From Cryobacterium shii (GTDB lineage Bacteria > Actinomycetota > Actinomycetes > Actinomycetales > Microbacteriaceae): a stretch of 49,554 nt of DNA. The notes beneath the pieces are model-generated. The model was not told where the DNA came from. It did no database searches and saw only the letters and a list, made by a program, of their open reading frames with translations. The stretch spans positions 1-49,554 of the forward strand of contig NZ_SOFY01000061.1 in assembly GCF_004402595.1 (NCBI RefSeq), written 5' to 3'. Shown piece after piece: positions 40,978 through 49,399 of the stretch. The stretch's first letter is position 1. Every line of letters begins with the position of its first letter. A program made the position numbers and the translations under genes.

Positions 40978-42921
40978 ATGGCTGCAACACTGAGCTTGAC
41001 GAAGCGGCGAGGCGTCATCTCCGGAATTCGCATTGGACAGGCGGTGCTCGCAGTTGCGGTGCTTGCCGTATTCGCACTCGCGGCGGGCATCAATCCGCTG
41101 GCGGAGTGGTGGTTCTGGACGGCCGCGATAACCGCAATAACCGCGGCAGTCGCGGAACCGTATTACACCGGATCTATCGCAGCCCTCCTGTATGGCGTGG
41201 GCGGCCTCGCTGCCGGTATCGCCGCGAATCAGCATGATGTCGAGCCTCTGTGGATCGCGTACTTCGCTCTCGCTGGTGTCGTTATCGTCGCGGCGATCAT
41301 CGCGATGGTGCTGCAGAACGGGCCTGCCGGGGAGGCGGCCCGGTGGGTGGCGACCAGGTTTGGTCGTCCGGTCTGGCTCGGTCTCGCCGCTGTGACGATC
41401 GAACTCATCCGTGGTGTGACAGATCGCACCCTTCCGACGACAGCGCTCATAGCCCTCGGCGTGCTCATCGCGACCGCCATCAGCGTGCCCGACTGGTATC
41501 GCCTGATCATCGCGGCGCGGCCAGGGCTCGGCGGACTCACCATCGTCGAGTCGGCGGTCGATCCGAACCTACTGCTCGTCTCGGCGACGACACGCCTAAC
41601 TGCGGGGCAACTTGTTCAGGTCCAAGGCCGCGGCCGAGCGAATGGAGTTGTCGTCGGCAACCTCGCGCACAAGTCCGGCAACCGGGTGCAGATCGCCCTG
41701 TCGTCGCCGTGGACCGAGGTCGTAGAAGCCAGCGGCGATCCAGTTGAGGTTGAGCTCCTCGATAGCAGCGATGGCCCGGCACTCGGCCTGGCCGCTGATG
41801 GATCCACAGACAAAGTCCTCGATCTGCGATCCTTCGGCGCACTCACTCGTGGAGACACCGTCTACTGGATAGATACAGCATCGTCGCGAAAGTACCTGTA
41901 CCAGGTGCGCGGGCTCGACCTTCGTCAGTTGGTCTGGGATGGTTCGGCGGTGATCGCGGAGCACGCGCGAGCCGGCTTGCTCGGAACGGTGGATGCAGCG
42001 GGGATTGTCCCTGACTATCGGCTACCGTCCCCTTTTGCCCCCGTTTTCAGTGCGGCAACGGTGACGGCCGATCTGCCGGATGGCTACGAGCGGATCGGCC
42101 GCATAGCCGGCACGCAGGTCCCGATCGGCATCTCAGTCTCAAGCTTGCGTGGACACCATCTTGGAATCCTTGGCATGTCGGGCATGGGGAAGAGCACGAT
42201 CGCGCGTAGGATAGTCCACCTGCTCGGTAACGGTGGAACCGCAGTGGCGATGGACGGGACGGGTGAGTACCGCTCCCGCTACGGCCTGGCGTTATGGGAT
42301 GTCACGGCTGGGCTCACCACCGACGGCGAGTCAGTTTTCGAGCCCGCAGCTGGATCGTCCACCGGCAAGTCACCAGCCGCTCAAGCCCGCGATTTCATCA
42401 AGGCGGCGATGACCGTGGCGTTCCAGGAGTATAAAGCAGGTACACCGCGGCACCGCAGCATCCTGATCGAGGAGGCGCACTCATTTCTGCCTGAGTGGAA
42501 TTTCGTAGTAGTGAAGGGCGAATCGGACATCGTTGCGGAGAGTTGCCGCATGATCCTTCAGGCTCGGAAGTATGGACTCAACTTCGTGCTCGTTTCCCAA
42601 CGCACGGCCGTCATCAGTAAGTCTGCCATCTCACAGTGCGAGAGTTACATCATTCTTCGAACGCTCGACGAGACCAGCCTTCAGTACGTCGAATCCGTTG
42701 CCGGTACCGAGTGCCGCGATGTCGCCTCTAGCCTGAAACGCTATCAGGCGATCTGCATCGGACCCGCTTTCAGCACCTCAGTGCCTGTGGTGGTCGATCT
42801 TGACCCCGCAATCGAACTTGCCAACGATGACTCCTTTGAGGAAGACAACCCTCGTGCCGTTCTAGGGCACCCTGAGGAGGATGCTGTGGCCGCGGGACTT
42901 ACCCAACCCAGGAGGTCGTAG
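40978..42921 (+). CDS. Membrane-anchored HerA-like ATPase
   Basis: The 647-residue protein begins with about four to five membrane helices (AVLAVAVLAVFALAAGI, ITAITAAV, SIAALLYGVGGLAAGIA, IAYFALAGVVIVAAIIAMVL, LPTTALIALGVLIATAIS; residues about 20-185). A beta-rich region (LLVSATTRLTAGQLVQVQG onward) resembles the HAS-barrel of HerA. The ATPase core has Walker A GMSGMGKSTIARR (about 399-411), Walker B SILIEEAHSF (about 493-502) and the HerA-type segment SQRTAVISKSAISQCESYII (about 540-559). HerA ATPases form hexamers that pump or unwind DNA with a partner nuclease. Most are soluble; the membrane part here is unusual and would place the complex at the cell envelope, where phage DNA enters. It is the last gene of the operon. 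Confidence 0.85.
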   Translation: MAATLSLTKRRGVISGIRIGQAVLAVAVLAVFALAAGINPLAEWWFWTAAITAITAAVAEPYYTGSIAALLYGVGGLAAGIAANQHDVEPLWIAYFALAGVVIVAAIIAMVLQNGPAGEAARWVATRFGRPVWLGLAAVTIELIRGVTDRTLPTTALIALGVLIATAISVPDWYRLIIAARPGLGGLTIVESAVDPNLLLVSATTRLTAGQLVQVQGRGRANGVVVGNLAHKSGNRVQIALSSPWTEVVEASGDPVEVELLDSSDGPALGLAADGSTDKVLDLRSFGALTRGDTVYWIDTASSRKYLYQVRGLDLRQLVWDGSAVIAEHARAGLLGTVDAAGIVPDYRLPSPFAPVFSAATVTADLPDGYERIGRIAGTQVPIGISVSSLRGHHLGILGMSGMGKSTIARRIVHLLGNGGTAVAMDGTGEYRSRYGLALWDVTAGLTTDGESVFEPAAGSSTGKSPAAQARDFIKAAMTVAFQEYKAGTPRHRSILIEEAHSFLPEWNFVVVKGESDIVAESCRMILQARKYGLNFVLVSQRTAVISKSAISQCESYIILRTLDETSLQYVESVAGTECRDVASSLKRYQAICIGPAFSTSVPVVVDLDPAIELANDDSFEEDNPRAVLGHPEEDAVAAGLTQPRRS

Positions 42922-42944
42922 AAGTTGGCTCGACAATAGCCTGA

Positions 42945-43211
42945 GTAGTTCGTTGCAGCAATGATCGTGAGTGTGCTCGCGCCAAACGCGAGCATTGCGT
43001 CATCTCGCTGTCCGTCGTGGACGTGGGCGAGTTCAGCATGTACAGCCGAGGTGAGCAGCGTCGTCTCTACGATCAGCACAAGGCCGAGCTGATTCCGCTT
43101 CACGGCATCCGGTTGCGCGTCATGCACAAGTCCGAGTTCACCGTGCGAGCCGACAAGATTGTGCGCGACCGTACCCGCGACCTGGCTATCGTCCGGAGGG
43201 TCCTCGTCTGA
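42945..43211 (+). pseudogene. 5'-truncated fragment of an unknown protein
   Basis: A frame open from 42945 to a stop at 43211 encodes a coherent polar segment (AKREHCVISLSVVDVGEF, RRLYDQHKAELIPLHGIRLR, RADKIVRDRTRDLAIVRRVL) without a suitable start before an internal GTG at 43017. It follows a stop at 42942 and lies right after the defence operon and before the relaxase. It looks like the C-terminal end of a gene whose 5' part was lost when the cargo was inserted. The remaining bases of 42922-43321 hold only the relaxase ribosome site. Confidence 0.45.
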
Positions 43212-43321
43212 CTGTTCGGCCGACGACGAACCGGCTGATACACGTCTTGCAGATCGAGGGGCCGCGTCCGCTGACGCGGGCTCAGCCACCCACCTCTCTG
43301 GCAGAGGAAAGGCGGTGCCCG

Positions 43322-46300
43322 GTGTCAGTTTCGATGCGTGTGATGAGCGCGGGCGACGGGTACAAGTATCTGCTCCGCACCGTCGCCGCGGCGGACGGCG
43401 ACCGGTCACTCTCCACACCGTTGACCCGCTACTACGCCGAGGCGGGCACGCCGCCCGGTCGTTGGCTCGGCAGTGGGCTGGCATCTCTCGGCCATGGCGA
43501 GATCACCGGTGGAGCGCTCGTATCCGAGGCACAGCTCCAGCTGCTCCTGGGGATGGGGCTCGACCCGGTGGCCGGCGAACCGCTCGGTCGCGCGTATCCG
43601 TCGTATGTCAGTATCGCCGATCGGATCGGCGAGCGCGTCGCGGCGCTTGATTCGAGCCTTGGCATCGCCGAGCGGGCCGAGGCGACCGCGGCCATCGAGG
43701 CTGAGGAAGCCGAGCGCGGGCTGCGCCGGGCAGTCGCCGGGTACGACTTCACATTCTCGCTGCCGAAGTCGGCATCCGTGCTCTGGGCCGTGGCGGATGC
43801 AGATACGCAGGCGACCATCGCCGACGCGCATCATGCAGCGGTTGTGGAGGTGGTTGCGTTCATGGAGCGCGAGCTTGCGGCCACGCGCTCGGGTGCTACC
43901 TCGCGCGGCGGGGCGGTTGCGCAGGTTGATGTCACGGGCCTCATCGCGGTTGCGTTCGACCACTTCGACTCGCGTGCCGGTGACCCGCAGTTGCACACGC
44001 ACGTCGTGGTGAGCAACAAAGTGCAGACCGTGTTCGACGGCAAGTGGCGTTCGCTCGACGGCCGCCCCTTGCACTCGGCGACCGTCGCGCTCTCGGAGCT
44101 GCACAACGCGGTGTTTGCCGACCACCTGACGCGCTCACTCGGCGTCGCGTGGGAGCGGCGAGATCGCGATGCCGACCGCAACCCGGTCTGGTCGATCGCC
44201 ACGGTGCCGGAGGATCTCCTCACCGAGTTCTCTTCCCGTTCGCGGCACATCGACATCGAGAAGGACCGGCTGATCGCCGAATACGTCGCCTCCCACGGGC
44301 ACGCGCCCTCGAAGGCAACGATCATCCGGCTGCGTCAGCAAGCGACCCTGGCGACCCGGCCCGACAAGGTGCTGCGGTCGCTCGCCGAGCTGACGAACGA
44401 CTGGCGCACCCGCGCCGGCCGTCTGCTTGGGCGCGATGCCACCGAGTGGGCGCGCGAGGTTTTCAACGTGGAAGCACCTGCGCTGCTGCGGGCAGACGAC
44501 GTGCCGCTCGACGTGATCGCTCGCGTCGGAGAGGTCGTGGTGTCGGTCGTCGGCGAGAAGCGCACCACCTGGGGCCGCTGGAACCTGTATGCGGAGGCGG
44601 CGCGACAGACGATGGGCTGGCGCTTCACCGCAACCGAAGACCGCGAGGCGATCGTGGGGATGATTGCGGATGCTGCCGAGCGCGCGTCCTTGCGGCTCAC
44701 CCCGCCCGAGCTTGCGACCAGCCCCGTCGTGTTCCAGCGCAGCGACGGCACGAGCGTCTTTCGGCCCCGCAACTCCGCTCGCTACTCCGCAACCGCACTA
44801 CTCGACGCCGAAGACCGGCTGCTTGCGTTCGCGCGCAACACCGGCGGCCCCGTCATCACGGGCGCGGCCCTCGCACGCGCCGCGCACACAGGAGGCAAGC
44901 GCGGGCGCGCCCTCGGCGAGGACCAGCGTGCGGCGCTCGAATCCATCGCAACCTCCGGCCGCGTGCTCGACCTGCTCGTCGGCCCGGCCGGCGCAGGCAA
45001 GACCACCGCGATGAACGAACTGCGTCGCGGGTGGGAGTCCGAACACGGCGCGGGCTCGGTCGTGGGCCTCGCGCCGTCTGCCACTGCTGCACAGGCGCTC
45101 GCCGAAGACCTCGGGATCTCGACCGAGAACACCGCGAAGTGGTGGCAGAACTACCGCAACCACGACATCACGTTTACCAGGGGTCAGCTCGTCATTGTCG
45201 ATGAGGCATCGCTCGCCGGAACGCTCTCGCTCGACCGGCTCACCGGCATCGCATCTCGCGCGGGTGCGAAGGTGCTGCTCGTCGGCGACTGGGCGCAACT
45301 GCAATCCGTCGACGCGGGCGGGGCATTCGCCATGCTTGTCGCCAGTCGCGAGGATGTTCCCGAGCTGGCCGACGTGCACCGCTTCGTCCACGCCTGGGAG
45401 AAAGCCGCGTCACTCGACCTTCGGCATGGGCAGCCCGCAGCCATTGACGCCTACGAAGCGCACGGTCGCCTGGCCGGCGGAGAGACGGAGCGGATGGCGG
45501 ATGCCGCCTATGCCGCCTGGCGACGCGACCGGGCGCACGGGCTTGCCTCCGTCCTCATCGCCGAAACCGGTGACTCGGTGACCGCTCTCAACCAGCGAGC
45601 CCGCGCCGACCTCGTGCTCTCCGGTGATGTCGATGCGAGCGCCGAAGTTGCGCTTCACGACGGAACCGCGGCATCCGTCGGCGACGTGGTGTTGACGCGC
45701 CGGAACGAACGCACGCTCCGCGCCGGGCGCGACTGGGTGCGCAACGGCGACCGCTGGGTCGTCTCCGCAGTGAGGGCGGACGGTGCGATGACCGTTCGCC
45801 GCGCGGGGCGTCGCTGGGGTGGGGCGATCGTGCTTCCCGCCGGATATGTCGCCGAGCACGTCGAACTCGGGTACGCGGTCACCGCCTACCGTGCGCAGGG
45901 TGTCACCACCGACACCGCTCACGCGCTCATCGAGGCGGGTACGACGCGCGAGAACCTTTACGTTGCCATGACGCGTGGGCGGCAGGCCAACACCGCGTAT
46001 GTTTCGGTTAACCGGCTGGATGACGACCACCGCGAACGGCACCCCGGAGATCCGGCCGAGGCGACCGCGCGCTCGGTGCTGTACGGGGTGCTCCAGCACG
46101 TCGGAGCCGAGCTGTCGGCCCACCAGACCATCGCCGCTGAGCAGGATGCCTGGGGCTCGATCGCGCAGATCGCCGCCGAATACGAGACCATCGCGGGTGC
46201 GGCGCAGCAGGAGCGGTGGGCGGCGCTCCTGCTCGCATCCGGGCTGTCCTCGGAGGACGCTGATGCGGCGACCGCGTCGACGGCGTTCGGTGCCCTCGGC

Positions 46301-46876
46301 GCGGAGCTGCGCCGAGCCGAAGCCGACGGCTACGACGTGGACCGGCTGCTGCCACGACTTGTCGCCGCTCGTGGAGTGGCCGACGCGGACGACATCGCTG
46401 CGGTGCTCCATGCGCGAGTAGCGCGGGCTACCGCTGACGCGCGCGGTGCAGGGCGTATTCGCAGGCCTCTGCCATCCATCGCTGGGCTCATCACGCCTGC
46501 CATCGGTCCGATGGCGGACGACATGCGCGTTGCACTGCGCGAGCGCCGCGCGCTCATCGAGCAGAGAGCCAGTGCTTTGGTCGCCGAAGCGGTACGCGGG
46601 GGAGAGGCGTGGCTGGCCGAGCTCGGCGGCGAGTCGGGCGATCCGCAGCGTGCGCAGGAGTGGCGACGCGAGGCGCGCGTCGTTGCCGCCTACCGCGATC
46701 GATATGGGATCGCGGACGAATCGGCGCTGGGCTCGACGGTCACCACCGCGGCTCAGCGGGGTGACGCCTCCAAAGCGCGTGCGGCGCTCGTCTGCGCGCG
46801 CCAACTCGCTGCCGACACTGCCGAGTGGGAGTCGCCGACCCCCATGGCGGCAAAGGCGACAGCGCCGAGCCTGTAG
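43322..46876 (+). CDS. MobF-family relaxase-helicase (TraA-like)
   Basis: The 1184-residue protein starts the transfer of DNA by nicking at oriT and unwinding the strand. The relaxase domain shows FSLPKSASVLWAVAD, then DPQLHTHVVVSN (about 223-234), the histidine triad for metal binding, with tyrosines in LTRYYAE at the N terminus as the catalytic pair. The second part is a RecD/TraI-like helicase with LVGPAGAGKTTAMNEL (about 552-567), IVDEASLAG and a C-terminal VTAYRAQGVTTDTAHALIEA and YVAMTRGR motif VI. The GTG at 43322 has GGAAAGG eight bases upstream; an ATG four codons later (43334) is an alternative. It is transcribed opposite to the other transfer genes. Confidence 0.93.
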   Translation: MSVSMRVMSAGDGYKYLLRTVAAADGDRSLSTPLTRYYAEAGTPPGRWLGSGLASLGHGEITGGALVSEAQLQLLLGMGLDPVAGEPLGRAYPSYVSIADRIGERVAALDSSLGIAERAEATAAIEAEEAERGLRRAVAGYDFTFSLPKSASVLWAVADADTQATIADAHHAAVVEVVAFMERELAATRSGATSRGGAVAQVDVTGLIAVAFDHFDSRAGDPQLHTHVVVSNKVQTVFDGKWRSLDGRPLHSATVALSELHNAVFADHLTRSLGVAWERRDRDADRNPVWSIATVPEDLLTEFSSRSRHIDIEKDRLIAEYVASHGHAPSKATIIRLRQQATLATRPDKVLRSLAELTNDWRTRAGRLLGRDATEWAREVFNVEAPALLRADDVPLDVIARVGEVVVSVVGEKRTTWGRWNLYAEAARQTMGWRFTATEDREAIVGMIADAAERASLRLTPPELATSPVVFQRSDGTSVFRPRNSARYSATALLDAEDRLLAFARNTGGPVITGAALARAAHTGGKRGRALGEDQRAALESIATSGRVLDLLVGPAGAGKTTAMNELRRGWESEHGAGSVVGLAPSATAAQALAEDLGISTENTAKWWQNYRNHDITFTRGQLVIVDEASLAGTLSLDRLTGIASRAGAKVLLVGDWAQLQSVDAGGAFAMLVASREDVPELADVHRFVHAWEKAASLDLRHGQPAAIDAYEAHGRLAGGETERMADAAYAAWRRDRAHGLASVLIAETGDSVTALNQRARADLVLSGDVDASAEVALHDGTAASVGDVVLTRRNERTLRAGRDWVRNGDRWVVSAVRADGAMTVRRAGRRWGGAIVLPAGYVAEHVELGYAVTAYRAQGVTTDTAHALIEAGTTRENLYVAMTRGRQANTAYVSVNRLDDDHRERHPGDPAEATARSVLYGVLQHVGAELSAHQTIAAEQDAWGSIAQIAAEYETIAGAAQQERWAALLLASGLSSEDADAATASTAFGALGAELRRAEADGYDVDRLLPRLVAARGVADADDIAAVLHARVARATADARGAGRIRRPLPSIAGLITPAIGPMADDMRVALRERRALIEQRASALVAEAVRGGEAWLAELGGESGDPQRAQEWRREARVVAAYRDRYGIADESALGSTVTTAAQRGDASKARAALVCARQLAADTAEWESPTPMAAKATAPSL

Positions 46877-47022
46877 CGCGGCTCTTCCGACTGTCGCAGG
46901 AGAGGCGTACTCTGGACTCGAGGTAGCGGTCACAACTCAGCGGTCGTACGCGACAGCCTCCGGGCACTCATTCACGGGCTACCTCCTCGGCGGAGTGACA
47001 CGCTTTTACGAGAGACGGGATC

Positions 47023-47409
47023 ATGTTCCGACTGCTCTGGGTCTTCAGCGTTCGGGTTCGCAGCTTCATGTGGCGCTACATGCCAACGAACATCCTGCTC
47101 AACGCGCTGCGAACGCGCCGTGGCCTCAAATGGGGCGTGCCTGCCATGCTGCTTGCAGCCCCGTACCTCGTCGCCGCTTGGCTCTGCGCGACCTGGGTGG
47201 CCGACCGCGGCCCCGGCTGGCTCAACCTGCTCGTGCTCCTCTTCATCTGGAACGCGCTGAAGTTCATCGTCAACGGGCCGATCACCCTGGTGATGCTCCT
47301 GCGCGTGCGGCTCGCCGAACGCCGGGCGCGCAAGTCATACGAGCGCGACCTCGCGGGCTACGAGCCGGATCGACAGATGGGGCCGCTAACGCACTCTATG
47401 AGCGACTGA
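47023..47409 (+). CDS. Small membrane protein downstream of relaxase
   Basis: The 128-residue protein has two membrane helices (WGVPAMLLAAPYLVAAWLCATWV and LNLLVLLFIWNALKFIVNGP, extending into ITLVMLLRVRLAE) between basic flanks. Similar short genes often follow MobF relaxases in actinobacterial elements and are sometimes mislabelled as permease. It starts about 146 bases after the relaxase stop. The basic N- and C-terminal parts and the positive-inside pattern suggest both ends are in the cytoplasm. Role in transfer is not known. Confidence 0.65.
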   Translation: MFRLLWVFSVRVRSFMWRYMPTNILLNALRTRRGLKWGVPAMLLAAPYLVAAWLCATWVADRGPGWLNLLVLLFIWNALKFIVNGPITLVMLLRVRLAERRARKSYERDLAGYEPDRQMGPLTHSMSD

Positions 47410-47536
47410 CACTCCGCGAGCCTGCCGCGCTGGAGCGATGCTCTCACCTTTCCACCATGGATGCGGTCTCCCTCGGCTCGTTGTTGTAGCCGCGTTGCAG
47501 TGAAGGCTGCAACGGTTCCGGTCGCCGCGAGATGGG

Positions 47537-47758
47537 CTAATCGGGCAGGGAGAACCACTCTCCCTTCTCTGCGACGGCGGCGAGCGGTTGCAGGCACGTC
47601 TTCTCATTGACTCTCTTGTCCGCGGCGTGAAGGAGTGTTGCGGGATACCGTGAGGGCTCGCTAAGGATGATTTCGGCGAGGTCTGGGTCGAAGGTTCCAT
47701 CGAACTCCGGAAAGCGAGGGACTGCTGTCGGTTCGGTTGACTCCTTGACGTGCCCCAT
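47537..47758 (-). CDS. Short hypothetical protein
   Basis: A frame of 73 residues from the ATG at 47758 encodes VPRFPEFDGTFDPDLAEIIL and HAADKRVNEKTCLQPLAAVA, ending in EKGEWFSLPD. Amino acid composition looks coding, but no family is known. A longer version from an ATG at 47815 would read into IS-derived sequence, so the shorter one is used. It lies opposite to neighbouring fragments. Confidence 0.4.
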   Translation of the reverse strand: MGHVKESTEPTAVPRFPEFDGTFDPDLAEIILSEPSRYPATLLHAADKRVNEKTCLQPLAAVAEKGEWFSLPD

Positions 47759-47813
47759 AGTTTGGTTACCCGAATTGATGTGTGGACCGGGCTCTCTTTG
47801 AGCGGCCTCATCC

Positions 47814-47940
47814 ATGCCCAGACCCTTCCCCGCCGAGTCCCGGATGCGCGCAGTCGCGCTCGTTCGAGCTGGTAAGCCGATCACGACTGCGGCCGTTGAG
47901 CTGGGGGTGAGCGCGGCGGCGATCCATAACTGGGCGGCTC
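47814..47940 (+). mobile_element. IS3-type OrfA transposase fragment
   Basis: The frame from 47814 encodes MPRPFPAESRMRAVALVRAG then KPITTAAVELGVSAAAIHNW, the helix-turn-helix start of IS3-type OrfA proteins. The similarity ends near 47940, where the sequence changes to an unrelated frame. It is a decayed IS remnant, distinct from the element at the right edge of the window. Confidence 0.65.
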
Positions 47941-47952
47941 AGCCACCACTAA

Positions 47953-48372
47953 AACCAGTGGAATTTCGTCCAACGGTTCCGCGAGGGCAATGGACGCGCT
48001 CAGCGGATGTTCCGGAATCGGGTTGCGGCCGACGCTGGCTGGCAGCTGGACTGGCGCCCCGCCCCGGGTGCCGTCAACGATGCCGCCTGCCGCGCCGCTT
48101 CGGAGCGCAGTGACTTCGGCCCGATGCGCTCGATGTTCGATCAGGTCGTGACGCCGGCCGGAATCGCGGCCGACCCGTCGTCGGCTCTTGATCGGTTCGC
48201 GCTTCGCACCTCGAGGTCGATTGACCAGGCGTTGGATGCTGCGCGCATCGCGGGGATGGATCAGCCCGCGGCGCCGGTGGCGCAGCCGCCGGTAGGTCCT
48301 CGTGCTCCGGAGGCGTCCGGGGCGACCGGCTACTGGCTGGGCCGGGACCAGGGCCCCGGCCTCGGCCGCTAG
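47953..48372 (+). pseudogene. 3' part of an unknown mobile-element gene
   Basis: The frame is open from 47953 and ends at 48372. The segment RMFRNRVAADAGWQLDWRPA, MRSMFDQVVTPAGIAADPSS, ALRTSRSIDQALDAARIAG and a proline-rich tail looks coding but has no proper start; an internal ATG at 48007 could serve. It adjoins the IS3 OrfA fragment, which probably replaced its 5' part. Possible origin is a mobilisation or replication protein, not determined. Confidence 0.45.
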
Positions 48373-48382
48373 CGACCTTCGC

Positions 48383-48622
48383 TCAGGATCGACGGTGCGG
48401 GATCTCGATGCCGCGCGGGTGCTCGGCCCGCCACTGGTCGACGTCGGTTTGCAGGTAGCGGATGGTCGAGCTGATCGTGAAGTACGCTGGCCCGAGGCCG
48501 GTATCCCGGAGCCGTTTCAGGTCGCCGCGGCTGACGCGCAGCTCGGCGCTGACCTCATCGGGAATCAGGAACAGTTCGTTTGCCAGCGCATCGTCGAGTA
48601 CTCTTGGCCGATTTGTGGTCAT
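48383..48622 (-). CDS. Excisionase/AlpA-like HTH protein
   Basis: The 79-residue protein has LFLIPDEVSAELRVSRGDLK then RLRDTGLGPAYFTISSTIRY and LQTDVDQWRAEHP, the pattern of AlpA/excisionase-type winged helix proteins in actinobacterial mobile elements. The ATG at 48622 overlaps the stop of a short frame (48619) upstream, suggesting an operon. It could control a mobile element now broken, or be the directionality factor for another integrated element to the right. Confidence 0.65.
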   Translation of the reverse strand: MTTNRPRVLDDALANELFLIPDEVSAELRVSRGDLKRLRDTGLGPAYFTISSTIRYLQTDVDQWRAEHPRGIEIPHRRS

Positions 48623-48750
48623 TGTTGGTTTTCCTCTCGCGCGAGCGTGTAGAGGATCATCACGTGATCGCCGTTGGGGATGACGACCGTTGTGCACACC
48701 CGGTAGCCGGAACGGCCGTGAGCTCTCAGGTCGACATCGCGGGCGGTTAG
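48619..48750 (-). pseudogene. Fragment encoding a conserved-looking C terminus
   Basis: The - strand frame ending at 48619 reads ARDVDLRAHGRSGYRVCTTV and VIPNGDHVMILYTLAREEN before stop. The composition looks coding, and the stop overlaps the start of the HTH gene. Upstream the frame becomes arginine-rich and no start was identified. The remaining bases to 49170 hold no gene I can support, apart from a short frame near 48880-48920 with CDSCQ, too short to call. Confidence 0.25.
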
Positions 48751-49170
48751 CTTCGCTATTCGCCGCCGGCCTCGTCGTCCCCGGAAGGGACGTTCGTCGT
48801 CAGGGTCGTCACGTCGACCACGACGCTCGCTGGCAGCTGTCGCATTGCAGCTCGTCCATCGGGTCGACGGGCACTTTGTATTCGCCCAGGGCTACCGATT
48901 CCAACGTTCCATTCCTGTCCATCACACACCCCGCGTTCACATCTCCCATTGCCTTTCGGTACACGCCGAAAACAGCGCCAGGAGTCGAGCGTCAAGGGAC
49001 CGTGGAATGCCGGAGCGCAGCGAGGATATGCCGCGGAAGCCCTTGATGATCGGGGAGTGGTGCGTACCCTCACCCGGTGCGAAAGGCAACTGAGTTGCCG
49101 TACCGGCGCAGTCGGCCAAGAACATCGCGGAGCTTCGCTCCGGCTCTCTCAGCTCTTCGATCCGAGCACG

Positions 49171-49383
49171 CTGACTGAGAGCCAGAATCGCGGTTTCTTC
49201 GGTCGCCGGCGGCGTGCGAATGCGACGCCGGGGGAGAAGCGCTCGAAGCGCTACCCGGTGACCGTGACGCCGACCGAGGCGGCCGAGCTCGAGGCGAAGG
49301 CTGCGGCCGCTGGCATGAGCGTTCCGCGGTTGCTGCACGAGTCTGCGAAGAGCTCGCATGTGGAGACGAGCACGGAGCGGTGA
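49171..49383 (+). pseudogene. Mobilisation (MobC-like) protein fragment
   Basis: The frame to 49383 encodes RSKRYPVTVTPTEAAELEAK then AAAAGMSVPRLLHESA, typical of the ribbon-helix-helix start of MobC-type accessory proteins, which help relaxases bind oriT. After ESA the sequence becomes SSHVETSTER and stops, much earlier than a normal MobC. The start is not certain. An IS3-family end follows after about 17 bases, so truncation by transposition is likely. Confidence 0.5.
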
Positions 49384-49399
49384 GCTGCTGCGGAGTTCT

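Noticed and set aside
45410..46933. Open frame of 507 codons on the - strand
   Set aside because: Antisense to the relaxase helicase region; arginine-rich shadow composition.
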